Source: Planctomycetia bacterium (GTDB taxonomy: Bacteria > Planctomycetota > Planctomycetia > Pirellulales > PALSA-1355). From it: a stretch of DNA of 52,934 nt. A model generated the notes under the pieces. It did no database searches, was not told the origin of the DNA, and saw nothing but the letters and a program-made list of their open reading frames with translations. The DNA is taken from NCBI GenBank assembly GCA_016200205.1, contig JACQFF010000151.1:1-52934 (forward strand), in the 5' to 3' direction. Positions 33,678-42,099 of the stretch are shown here, piece after piece. The position numbers and the translations under genes were made by a program. The number at the start of each line of letters is the position of its first letter. Position 1 is the stretch's first letter.

Positions 33678-35024
33678 ATGGCAACGCACGCGGACGCCCA
33701 CGAAATCGATGATGGCTTGAGGTCGATCCTGCTCTCGGACGACAATTTTTGGCCGGCGGAGCCAAAATCGATCCGCGAGACGGGGTTGAACAGCTCATTC
33801 ATCGAGCATCTTATTTGCAAGTACCTTGCCACGACCGGCTCCAGCAGCGGCCGGTCGATCGCGGAGTCGCTCTGCCTGTCGTTCAGCATTCTCGGAGAAT
33901 TGTTCGATTCGCTCCGAACGCGTCAGATTGTGGTGCACGCCGGCGCGGCGCCGTTCAACGACTACTATTATGCGCTCACCGACCACGGCAGGTCTCGGGC
34001 GACGGCTTACCTTGGGGAGTCCGGCTACGGCGGCCCGGCGCCGGTGCCGCTGATGGATTACGTACTCTCGGTCGAGGCCCAAGCGATTACCTTCGTGGCG
34101 CCCAAGTACGCGCAACTGGCCGAGGCGTTTCGCGATATTTCGGTCGAGCCGAAGCTGTTCGCGAGTCTGGGTCCGGCCATAAATTCCGGAGCAGGAATGT
34201 TCTTGTACGGGGCGCCGGGCAACGGCAAGTCGACGTTGGCCAGGCGCCTGACGGTCTGCTTCGGACAGAAAATCTGGATCCCCCAAGCGCTTTTGGAGGG
34301 CGGCCAGATCATCAAACTCTATGACGCGGCGTATCATCACATCGTCGAAGAAGACGACGGAACTCTGCTCCGCTGCCAAGATCACGATTGTCGCTGGCTG
34401 CAGATCTGGCGACCGACCGTCGTGGTCGGCGGCGAACTCACCATGGACGACCTGGAGATCCACCACAATCCGCAGAGCAATGTGAGCGAGGCGCCTTTGC
34501 AGATGAAGAGCAATTGCGGATGCCTGCTGCTGGATGACTTCGGCCGCCAGCGCATCGCTCCAAACGAACTGCTGAATCGGTGGATCGTTCCGCTGGAGTG
34601 CCGCCACGATTTTCTCACGCTGGCCAATGGAAAGAAGATCAAGGTGCCGTTCGAACAACTGATTATCTTTTCGACAAATCTAGAGCCTGAGGACCTGGTG
34701 GACGAGGCGTTCCTTCGCCGCATTCCCTACAAGATCGAGGTCGGCGACCCAGGCGTCGAGGAATTCCATTTCTTGTTCAAACTCTACTGCGCGACGTTCG
34801 ACTGCGAGTACCGCAAGGACGTCGTGAACTACCTGATTGACACGCACTACCGATCGCAGAATCGCGCGATGCGGCGTTGCCATCCGCGCGACTTACTTAT
34901 GCAAGTCCGAAACTACTGCCGGTACAACGATCTGGAAATGGAGATCCGCCCCGAGTATTTCGACTGCGTCGTCGAAAGCTATTTCGCGATGGTTTTGAAA
35001 GGAAAGGCAAAACGCGGGAATTGA
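33678..35024 (+). CDS. AAA+ ATPase with winged-helix-like N-terminal domain
   Basis: This 448-residue protein has an N-terminal region (about 30-115) with the pattern of a winged helix: SIRETGLNSSFIEHLICKYL, GRSIAESLCLSFSILGELFDSLRTRQIV, YYALTDHGRSRA. A linker with GPAPVPLMDYV and an ATPase domain follow. Walker A is GAPGNGKST (178-186), Walker B CLLLDDFGR (282-290), sensor 1 FSTNL (331-335), with arginines at 347-348 (FLRRIPYKIEV). The whole layout matches a widespread, uncharacterised family of ATPases noted as chaperone-like, which keeps VVGGELTMDDLE and NRWIVPLECRHDFLTL. The kinase-tubulin gene begins 71 bases downstream on the same strand. ATG at 33678 is the likely start; 33642 is possible. 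Confidence 0.85.
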   Translation: MATHADAHEIDDGLRSILLSDDNFWPAEPKSIRETGLNSSFIEHLICKYLATTGSSSGRSIAESLCLSFSILGELFDSLRTRQIVVHAGAAPFNDYYYALTDHGRSRATAYLGESGYGGPAPVPLMDYVLSVEAQAITFVAPKYAQLAEAFRDISVEPKLFASLGPAINSGAGMFLYGAPGNGKSTLARRLTVCFGQKIWIPQALLEGGQIIKLYDAAYHHIVEEDDGTLLRCQDHDCRWLQIWRPTVVVGGELTMDDLEIHHNPQSNVSEAPLQMKSNCGCLLLDDFGRQRIAPNELLNRWIVPLECRHDFLTLANGKKIKVPFEQLIIFSTNLEPEDLVDEAFLRRIPYKIEVGDPGVEEFHFLFKLYCATFDCEYRKDVVNYLIDTHYRSQNRAMRRCHPRDLLMQVRNYCRYNDLEMEIRPEYFDCVVESYFAMVLKGKAKRGN

Positions 35025-35095
35025 GCGGCGCCCCAGCGAGGGGAACCGCGTGTTACTCAGGCAACCGGCGGCCATCCCACAATTTCAAGCCGAAC

Positions 35096-38092
35096 ATGAA
35101 CATGAAGACGGAAGTTACGCAGGTTGTAGGCTTCAATAAACAGGAGCCGATCCCGGGCTACTTCACCAAAGAACTCATCGGCGTCGGCGGCTACGGCGAA
35201 GTGTGGAAAACGCACGCGCCCGGCGGGTTGCTCAAGGCGGTGAAGATCGTCTACGCCAACTTGAATTCCAAACGCGCCTCTCGAGAACTCCGCTCCTTGA
35301 ATCGCATCAAGGAGGTGCGCCACGCATTTCTGCTATCGATCGAACGCATCGAGATTGTCGACGGCAACTTGATCATCGTCACGGAGCTAGCCGATCAAAG
35401 TCTCAAGCAACATTATGAAAAGTGTCGCGCCACGGGGCTCCGCGGCCTTCCTCGGGACGAGCTGCTGGAATATCTCCGCGACGCCGCTGACGCGCTGGAT
35501 TACATTTACGAGAACTACTCGCTGCAACACCTGGATATCAAGCCGGAAAACCTGCTGCTCGTGGGAAACCGGGCGAAAGTCGCCGATTTCGGCCTGATCA
35601 AAAACCTTTACGAGCGCTCCGCCTCGTTGATCGAAGGGCTCACGCCGATTTACTCGCCACCGGAACTCTTTGAGGGCAAGCCCAACCGGCACAGCGACCA
35701 ATATAGCCTGGCGATCGTGTACCAAGAGATGCTAACGGGCGAGTTGCCGTTCGACGGCATGACGGCGGCTCATCTGGCCGCCCAACACCTGCAGACGCCT
35801 CCAGCGCTTCGGGGACTGCCCAAGTGCGATCAGCCCATCATTGCCCGGGCATTGTCAAAGAATCCCGACGGGCGGTTCCCGAGTTGTCGGGCACTGATCG
35901 GGGCCCTGATCGAAGCCGGCAAGGAAAACGCTGAAGTCGTCAAGGATAACGCCGCCGGCCGCGATCACCGCCAGGCGGGGTCGTCAGCAGCACCCCTTAA
36001 GACAGAAGCGCTGGCCGAGGGATCCTTTGAGTTGGTGCAGAGCCAGTCCATCACTTCCGCAAAAGCCGAAGATTGGGCCGAGTTGGCGTCCATCGAACTG
36101 GACGAAAACGCGGCCACGCAGTACGCGCCGGTTCTGTTTGTGGGCATCGGGGGCGTCGCGACGCGGACATTCCGCCGATTGCGTGCACGACTCCAAGACC
36201 GGTTGGGAACCATGGACGCGATGCCGGCGATTGATCTCTTGCTGCTGGACACCGATGTGAAGAACCTCAATTGGGCCACCGGCGACGAGTCCAGCGCGGC
36301 GCTCCACGTGAGCGAGACGCTTGCCATGCCGCTGCGCCGGGCGGAGCACTACCGCTCGGCGGCGGGCAAAATCCTAGGCTCGATCAGCCGTCGCTGGGTG
36401 TACAACATACCGTTCAGCCTACAGACAGAAGGCTTCCGGCCCCTGGGTCGTCTGGCGATGGTGGACCATTCCAAGCGGTTATTGGACCGACTGCGGCAGG
36501 CCTTGACAAAAATCACGCGAGAGGAGAACGTTGCCACGACCGCGCAGAACACCGGTTTGAACCTCGCCTCTCGGCAGCCGCAGGTGTACATCGTGGCGTC
36601 GACTTCCGGCGGCACCGGCGGGGGCATGGTGCTCGACGTGGCTTATGCGGTACGGTCGATACTGGCCGAACTCGGCCTCTCCGAGGAAAACGTATTCGGA
36701 ATTCTGATGCATGCCACACCGCGCGCCGCCGGCGACCGCGACAAGGCTATCGCCAATTCATATTCCACGCTCAGCGAACTTTGGCACTACTGCCGGCCCG
36801 GCCATAACTACCCCGGTGATCGGGCCTGTGGCTTGCCGCCGTTCCATGGCAACAACCGCACCTTTTCGAATTGCTACTTCGTGCATCTGGGAGACGACCT
36901 GAGTGAGACGCAGCTGGACACCGCAACCGACCCGGTGGCCGAATACCTGTACTCCAGCGCGGTGACGCCAGCGGCCGGTTTCTTCGAAAAGTGTCGAAAG
37001 ATCGAGTACGCCCCCGCGGGCGCCCAACCGCCTGAGCCGGTGCTGCGGACCTTCGGCCTGTGCCAGTTGGGCGGCTCGAACAGCGACATACCGACAATCG
37101 TGGCCGAGTTGCTGTGTCGAGATTTGGTGTGTATTTGGCGGAGCGGGCCGCCGAATACCGTCGAGCGGGCGAGCCCGAAGCTCACCGAAACCGTGGCTCT
37201 GATCGCGGCGCACGACAAGACGAAACAGACCCGCTTCTTCAAAATCGAAGAGCAGGCGGCGGCCAAAGCGGCCGACTTGGAACTTGGGCTGGAACCAATG
37301 CAGGCAGTTGCTCGCGAGATCCTCGGCCAGGAAGTCTCGGGCGACGTTGAGTCCTACTTCGGCAGGCTGATTCTTGAGGCCTTTGACGCACCCCGGGCCG
37401 AGGCCGACGGGAACGACCTGACGCGCGTGTTTGCCATCGTTGACGCGGTACTTGGCGACGTTGCCAGGGGCGATGAGGACGGTGGCGACGCCAACTTCGA
37501 TTCGCTCGACACGGTGCTGAACACTCGACTGGAGGGGCGGGCCGGGAAAGCGGCCGCCGAGATTCGTGATTGGATCTTCGATCTGGTCGACGCGTCGGAA
37601 GCCCGAGTGGAAGGAGCAAAGCAAGCCGCCGAGTGGTTCCAAAATCTTCTCCGGACAATGGAACGAACGACCGTCAACACCGCCGGCCATCTTCGGGAGC
37701 AAATCGGGACGCTCAAGGACGCCGTGCTTAGCGACGACGCTGGCAGGCGCGCCGCCGGCGCTTCGAACACGCCGGATGCGAAGTTGCTCCGCGAGGAGAA
37801 AATCTGTCTGTTCGAGTACGCGCGGCTTCGGCTGGACCATGTCATAGAGTCTTCCGTCGCACGTTGGTTGCGGCTGATCGAGGGGCAGGTCACTGCCACA
37901 CTCGATCGGCTCCAGGAATTCTGGACAGACCTGAACAATCTGGCCGCGAGCTTCGATGTCACGCCGCGACTGAGTGACGCCTTCGACCGCTCGGCCGCGC
38001 CCGAGATCGTCCATAACAACTGGCGGTCCTTGCTGAGCGACCTCATCAACCATCGTGAGGACCCACAACCCGGCCTCGGTGGATTCGTTTGA
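35096..38092 (+). CDS. Protein kinase-like domain fused to a tubulin-like (Tubulin_2/FtsZ-like) domain
   Basis: This 998-residue protein has no obvious transmembrane segment. Residues 20-275 form a Ser/Thr kinase domain: glycine loop GVGGYGEV (29-36), Lys50 (KAVKIV), Glu64, catalytic loop HLDIKPEN (Asp147, Lys149, Asn152; the usual HRD arginine is Leu), DFG (164-166), SPPE and helix-F SDQYS. A linker (275-343) precedes a GTPase-like domain. It opens with PVLFVGIGGVATRTFRRLRARL and has LLLLDTDVKNL, then the tubulin/FtsZ-type signature TSGGTGGGMVLDVAYAVR (503-520). The last 350 residues are mostly helical. PF13809 (Tubulin_2) is my family reading. Joining a kinase and a tubulin-like fold in one chain suggests phosphorylation-linked assembly, which is inference. 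ATG at 35096 or 35102. Confidence 0.85.
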   Translation: MNMKTEVTQVVGFNKQEPIPGYFTKELIGVGGYGEVWKTHAPGGLLKAVKIVYANLNSKRASRELRSLNRIKEVRHAFLLSIERIEIVDGNLIIVTELADQSLKQHYEKCRATGLRGLPRDELLEYLRDAADALDYIYENYSLQHLDIKPENLLLVGNRAKVADFGLIKNLYERSASLIEGLTPIYSPPELFEGKPNRHSDQYSLAIVYQEMLTGELPFDGMTAAHLAAQHLQTPPALRGLPKCDQPIIARALSKNPDGRFPSCRALIGALIEAGKENAEVVKDNAAGRDHRQAGSSAAPLKTEALAEGSFELVQSQSITSAKAEDWAELASIELDENAATQYAPVLFVGIGGVATRTFRRLRARLQDRLGTMDAMPAIDLLLLDTDVKNLNWATGDESSAALHVSETLAMPLRRAEHYRSAAGKILGSISRRWVYNIPFSLQTEGFRPLGRLAMVDHSKRLLDRLRQALTKITREENVATTAQNTGLNLASRQPQVYIVASTSGGTGGGMVLDVAYAVRSILAELGLSEENVFGILMHATPRAAGDRDKAIANSYSTLSELWHYCRPGHNYPGDRACGLPPFHGNNRTFSNCYFVHLGDDLSETQLDTATDPVAEYLYSSAVTPAAGFFEKCRKIEYAPAGAQPPEPVLRTFGLCQLGGSNSDIPTIVAELLCRDLVCIWRSGPPNTVERASPKLTETVALIAAHDKTKQTRFFKIEEQAAAKAADLELGLEPMQAVAREILGQEVSGDVESYFGRLILEAFDAPRAEADGNDLTRVFAIVDAVLGDVARGDEDGGDANFDSLDTVLNTRLEGRAGKAAAEIRDWIFDLVDASEARVEGAKQAAEWFQNLLRTMERTTVNTAGHLREQIGTLKDAVLSDDAGRRAAGASNTPDAKLLREEKICLFEYARLRLDHVIESSVARWLRLIEGQVTATLDRLQEFWTDLNNLAASFDVTPRLSDAFDRSAAPEIVHNNWRSLLSDLINHREDPQPGLGGFV

Positions 38093-38417
38093 GTTCCATC
38101 GCTGTGTCGAGGAAGCCACACCGCTGCTGCAAATTGGGTCGGCTGCCCGCCGACTGGTCGTCATGGTGCCGAAAGACATTGACGAGGCGTGTCTTCTCGC
38201 GACTTTGGGCCAGGAAGACAGCCCGAAAGCGACAGTCATTCGCATGACTCAAGGCGATCTCATCGCGTGCCAGGAAGTCGAACAACTTCACGTTCGTCGC
38301 GTGGCGGCCGCGCTCGTCGACAATCGTCGAGACTATATTGAAATCGCCAAGCGACTCCACGCGCGGATCGACGTCAACTGGGATGACATGTCGACCAACA
38401 GTCGGACATCGGGATGA
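38055..38417 (+). CDS. Small protein overlapping the kinase-tubulin gene, unknown family
   Basis: This frame is 120 residues from GTG at 38055, or about 112 from GTG at 38079. Either start overlaps the end of the kinase-tubulin gene, the pattern of translational coupling. It reads as a compact alpha/beta protein: RRLVVMVPKDIDEACLLATLG, ATVIRMTQGDLIACQEVEQLHVRRVAAALVDNR, EIAKRLHARIDVNWDDM. There is no signal peptide or transmembrane helix. No family recognised. Its position suggests it is an accessory or regulatory partner of the kinase-tubulin protein. Confidence 0.65.
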   Translation: MRTHNPASVDSFEFHRCVEEATPLLQIGSAARRLVVMVPKDIDEACLLATLGQEDSPKATVIRMTQGDLIACQEVEQLHVRRVAAALVDNRRDYIEIAKRLHARIDVNWDDMSTNSRTSG

Positions 38418-38462
38418 AATACCTGGCGACTAGGCGGTTTGGGACAACCGCGGTGGCTTGAC

Positions 38463-38756
38463 TTATCCGATCGAATCTATCCTCTTCGCGGGCTGTCGGT
38501 CTGCGGCTTGTTCCTCGGCGAGCGACGCCCTCTTCTCCTGAATCCGCGCGATTTGCCGGCTCAATTGAGCGGCCCTCATCGTGGCGAGGTTTGGCATCGT
38601 CTTCAGCACTTCCTCGCGCTTTTTATCGCTCGGAACGGAAAGGTTCTGCGCCATCCATGCGCGGGCTTCCTGGGCCTCCTTGGATTTCAGGATTTGAAAC
38701 TTGGCTTCCATGTCTTCGAGCATGAATTCCAGGTCGCTCGCGGACATCTTGGCCAC
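38463..38756 (-). CDS. Small charged helical protein, N-terminus uncertain
   Basis: This 97-residue reading from GTG at 38756 is rich in Ala, Glu, Lys and Met and looks helical throughout (SDLEFMLEDMEAKFQILKSKEAQEARAWM, KKREEVLKTMPNLATMRAAQLSRQIARIQEKRASLAEEQ). Protein-like sequence continues upstream in the same frame (KKKQVEQIKANQAAAVAK) to a TAG, with no start codon. A signal-like stretch beginning at ATG 38847 (MSAPLTAIILGTTVL) lies in another frame. I suspect a frameshift near 38812-38818 in an originally exported coiled-coil protein. Otherwise the GTG start gives a short cytoplasmic protein. Confidence 0.5.
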   Translation of the reverse strand: MAKMSASDLEFMLEDMEAKFQILKSKEAQEARAWMAQNLSVPSDKKREEVLKTMPNLATMRAAQLSRQIARIQEKRASLAEEQAADRQPAKRIDSIG

Positions 38757-38822
38757 TGCCGCGGCCTGGTTCGCCTTGATTTGCTCGACTTGCTTCTTCT
38801 TCTAAAACGGTTGTGCCAAGTA

Positions 38823-39203
38823 TGATCGCGGTTAAAGGGGCCGACACAGTCGTTCATCGTCCCATTAGATACGCCTTGCGGCGTCAGTATAGCGGGCTTG
38901 GGCCCCACACCACAATTGAATCTTTGTCGGCGCGCGAGTCCCCGTCTCGAAAGTATTGTGGCAGGGTAAGACCCTGCTAGGATTGAATTTCGACCGACTG
39001 GGCGTATAGGCTTACCGTTCGCATGGACACTGTTGATCGATACGCCCGACTCAATTGAGAGCGGCTCGACAAAACCTTTCGGCCTTTGCGACGCTAAGCC
39101 GCAAGCGGCCGTGAAACACCGCTTGCAAGGTTGGCAGTTGGGTTTTTGCACGGTTGCTTTAAAACATCCGCATTTGATGCGGGGCGAAACACGGCCAAGC
39201 CCG
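38823..39203. other. Intergenic region, no supported feature
   Basis: About 380 bases lie between the small charged protein and the MFS gene. The MFS frame is open back to 39033 but the extra residues are not protein-like. The first bases may include the damaged 5' end of the small protein gene. I see no clear promoter, repeat or RNA structure. Confidence 0.4.
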
Positions 39204-40532
39204 ATGCAACATCCAAATCCCCCTGCGAACAACCTGGCGGCCGTTGGCCCAACAGCCATGACATGGCCGCGCTGGCGATTGGTGCTGTTGCTGATGGCCA
39301 TCTGTTTTCTGGCGCACTTCAATCGCGTCAGCATGGCCGTCGCGGGCGACATGCGAATCATGAGCCAGTACGAGATTTCGCCGACGAGGATGGGAATCGT
39401 CTACTCGGCCTTCCTGGCTGCCTACACGATGTTCATGATTCCCGGCGGCTGGCTGATCGATCAGCGCGGACCGCGATTCTCGCTGCAACTCGTGTGTTTC
39501 GGGTCCGCGGGATTCGTCTTCCTTACCGGCTGCGTCGGTATCACGGTGGCGTCCACAATGCTCGCGTTTCCGGCGTTCCTGGCGATCCGATCCTTGATGG
39601 GACTCGTCAGCGCCCCATTGCATCCGGCCGCTGCGAATGCTGTCTCGCTGGACATCCCTATCATGCAGCGCTCGGCCGCGAACGGGCTGGTAACCGGCGC
39701 AGCGTTGTTGGGCGTTGCCTCGACCTATCCCCTTTTCGGTTATCTGGTCGATTGGTTCGATTGGCCCGGTGCGTTCGTCGTGGTCGGGTCGGTCACCGCC
39801 GCGTGCGGCTGGTTGTGGGCTCATTGTGAACCCGTAAAACCAATCGGCGCCAATGTCGCAATTTCTGCCGATGAGGCTCCATCGACGGCCAGCGCGATCC
39901 ACGCTCGACGGCAATCCCCGCACACGATCCGATCGTATTTCCGCCGCAACAAAAGCCTGCTGCTGCTTACGTTGAGTTATGCGGCGGTCGGCTATTTCCA
40001 ATATCTGTTCTTTTACTGGATGCATTATTATTTCGAGACCATTTTGGAACTCGGTTCGCGGGACAGCCGGCTGTATTCGGCGATTCCGCCACTGGCCATG
40101 GCTTTGGGCATGCCACTGGGCGGCTGGCTATCCGACCGAATTCAGTCGCTGTTTGGTTGGCGGGCGGCCCGCACGGGACTGGTGATGTCGGCCATGACCG
40201 CCAGTGCCGGATTGTTGCTGCTGGGGATTTCCGCCGCCGAGTCGTTTTGGATCGTCGTTTGGCTGTCGTTGGCACTGGGTGTGTTGGGCACGGCGGAAGG
40301 GCCATTTTGGGTGACCGCAGTCGAAGCGGGCGGGCGGCGCGGCGGGCTATCGGCGGCCATCCTCAACACCGGCGGCAACGCTGGCGGCATCCTGGCGCCG
40401 GTCGTCACCCCGTGGATTAGCGACACGCTGGAATTCGGATGGCAGACCGGAATCGCCGTGGGCAGCCTCGTCTGTGTGCTGGGCGCCGCGCTATGGTTCT
40501 GGATCGACATCGATTCAACGATTGAGTTGTGA
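39204..40532 (+). CDS. MFS transporter, sugar-acid (ACS-like) type
   Basis: This 442-residue inner-membrane carrier has about twelve transmembrane segments. The first reads WRLVLLLMAICFLAHFNRVSMAVAGDMRI, as in anion:cation symporters for galactonate, glucarate and hexuronates. The loop 2-3 motif is GGWLIDQRGPRF, with its second-half echo GGWLSDRIQSLFGWRAAR. TGGNAGGILAPVVTPWI in segment 11 is typical of this subfamily. ATG at 39204 gives a short hydrophilic leader; 39258 is an alternative. Immediately downstream is the remnant of an enolase-superfamily dehydratase, then an amidohydrolase and a TIM-barrel protein, which supports a sugar-acid role. Confidence 0.87.
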   Translation: MQHPNPPANNLAAVGPTAMTWPRWRLVLLLMAICFLAHFNRVSMAVAGDMRIMSQYEISPTRMGIVYSAFLAAYTMFMIPGGWLIDQRGPRFSLQLVCFGSAGFVFLTGCVGITVASTMLAFPAFLAIRSLMGLVSAPLHPAAANAVSLDIPIMQRSAANGLVTGAALLGVASTYPLFGYLVDWFDWPGAFVVVGSVTAACGWLWAHCEPVKPIGANVAISADEAPSTASAIHARRQSPHTIRSYFRRNKSLLLLTLSYAAVGYFQYLFFYWMHYYFETILELGSRDSRLYSAIPPLAMALGMPLGGWLSDRIQSLFGWRAARTGLVMSAMTASAGLLLLGISAAESFWIVVWLSLALGVLGTAEGPFWVTAVEAGGRRGGLSAAILNTGGNAGGILAPVVTPWISDTLEFGWQTGIAVGSLVCVLGAALWFWIDIDSTIEL

Positions 40533-40610
40533 TCGCCAAGCGAATCTGGCATCATTGGAAAGTTGTTGCCGGCGCGAGTGCGAATTCACAAAGGGCGTCG
40601 TGGGGGCATC

Positions 40611-41031
40611 ATGAAGATCGCGAAGATTGATTGTCACGTTCTGCTGATTCCGAATTACGATGCGCAGGCTTGCTCGTCGGCCCAGGACGACCTGATCGTC
40701 GAAATTCACACGGACGAGGGCTTGATGGGCATCGGCGAGACCGACACCAATCCCTGGGTTGCACGTGAATTTATTCGCGGCCGGGGCACGCATTGGATGG
40801 GACTCGGGCTGGAAGAGCGCGATCGGCGTCGCCGCCAGCGCGCACCTGGCGGCTGCGACGCCCGTTTGTCCTTTCATCGAATTTCTGCCGGCCGAATTGT
40901 CGGAGTCTCCCTTGCGAAGCGAGTTGGCGCTTGACGAATTCAAAGTTGTCGACGGCGCAATCCGCCTGCTGGACCGCGCCGGGTTGGGTATCGCACTGAA
41001 TCGCGATGCCCTTGAGCGGTTTTCCGCGTAG
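40611..41031 (+). pseudogene. Enolase-superfamily (mandelate racemase-like) sugar-acid dehydratase, internally deleted
   Basis: The first frame gives a normal N-terminus from ATG 40611: MKIAKIDCHVLLIPNYDAQA then ...DDLIVEIHTDEGLMGIGETDTNPWVAREFI. From about 40780 the protein-like sequence moves to another frame: GWKSAIGVAASAHLAAATPVCPFIEFLP...ELALDEFKVVDGAIRLLDRAGLGIALNRDALERF and a stop at 41031. That is the normal C-terminus of the same superfamily. About 250 residues, the whole catalytic barrel with its metal ligands, are missing, and the ends are out of frame. It follows the MFS gene by 78 bases and was probably its metabolic partner. Confidence 0.85.
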
Positions 41032-41148
41032 GCGATGCGGATCGATGCGACCAAATGGTCAACTTGAGCGGGCGCTGGTATTGTCTGCCGTCCAGCGCTG
41101 GTATATTAGCCGGCGGGCGAACGGCTCCGATCCGCACTGGGAACTCTG

Positions 41149-42099
41149 ATGTCAACTCACGAGACGCTCACGCGGCGCGCTTGGCTGGCTCGTGCGGCTG
41201 CCGCGGGAACTACCATTGCCGGGCAGCATGTTTGGGGAGCCGCGATCACGGCCGGCGGTGCGAAAGATATGCCGATTGTCGACTCCAACGTGCACGTTTG
41301 GAAGAGCGACCCGCGCTACCCTTGGGCGGCCGATCTGAAGGACCCGCCCAAACAGGATGCCTTGCCCAGTACTCTTTTGGAAATGATGCAAACGCACAGG
41401 GTCGATCAGACCGTGATCGTGCATGTGATGTATTACCGCTGGGACTGCCGCTACGCGGCGGCATGCGTTCGACAGCACCGCGACAAGTTCATGGGAGTCT
41501 GTCGCGTCGATCCGCAAAGCCCAATGGCGGCCGCGGACGTCGACCATTGGGTGGCCGAGGGACTGCGTGGCGTGCGGCTGAGCCCTGGGCCAGGGCCAGC
41601 GGGTGATTGGATTCGCGATCGGCGTCAGATGGACGTGATCTGCGGCCGCTCGGCTGAGCTGGGGGTTCCGTTGTGTGTTTTGTGTTCCACTTCCCGGCTT
41701 CCCGACCTCGAGGCGGTCATCGAGCGGCACCGTGATCGGCTCGACGTGTGCATTGACCACATGGCCGAATGCCCGATCGGCCAGCCGGAGGAGCTCAAGA
41801 AACTTTTGGCGCTGGCTCGCTACAAACGCGTGTTCGTCAAGCTCAGCCACTTGTGGTCGCTGTCGCGGCAGGAATACCCTTACCGCGATACGCACAACCA
41901 GGTGCGGCGGCTTTACGATGCCTTCGGCCCCGAGCGGTTGATGTGGGGAACTGACTGGCCGGTCGTCGAGCAGTATTGCGGCTATGGCAGTGCGTTGGCT
42001 CTGTTTCGCGATGAAATCAAGTTTTTCACGGACGAAGACCGGCGGTGGATTCTGGGAGGCACGGCGCTGCGGTTGTGGCCGTCTATTCAGAGCGGCTGA
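41149..42099 (+). CDS. Amidohydrolase-2 family protein, Tat-exported
   Basis: This 316-residue protein has a Tat signal (LTRRAWLARAAAAGTTIAG) followed by a TIM-barrel amidohydrolase of the lactonase-like family. The first metal motif reads DSNVHVW, with Asn in place of the usual first His of DxHxH. Later motifs are VCIDHMAECPIG and MWGTDWPVVEQ with the catalytic Asp. Members hydrolyse lactones or similar ring esters. Exported versions in planctomycetes have unknown substrates. It lies 118 bases after the broken dehydratase and 29 before a TIM-barrel isomerase gene, fitting a sugar or sugar-acid locus. Confidence 0.87.
   Translation: MSTHETLTRRAWLARAAAAGTTIAGQHVWGAAITAGGAKDMPIVDSNVHVWKSDPRYPWAADLKDPPKQDALPSTLLEMMQTHRVDQTVIVHVMYYRWDCRYAAACVRQHRDKFMGVCRVDPQSPMAAADVDHWVAEGLRGVRLSPGPGPAGDWIRDRRQMDVICGRSAELGVPLCVLCSTSRLPDLEAVIERHRDRLDVCIDHMAECPIGQPEELKKLLALARYKRVFVKLSHLWSLSRQEYPYRDTHNQVRRLYDAFGPERLMWGTDWPVVEQYCGYGSALALFRDEIKFFTDEDRRWILGGTALRLWPSIQSG

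Noticed and set aside
36758-38245. Long minus-strand ORF (495 codons) opposite the kinase-tubulin gene
   Set aside because: It mirrors codon structure of the sense gene; the translation has no domain-like pattern, while the sense strand has clear motifs.
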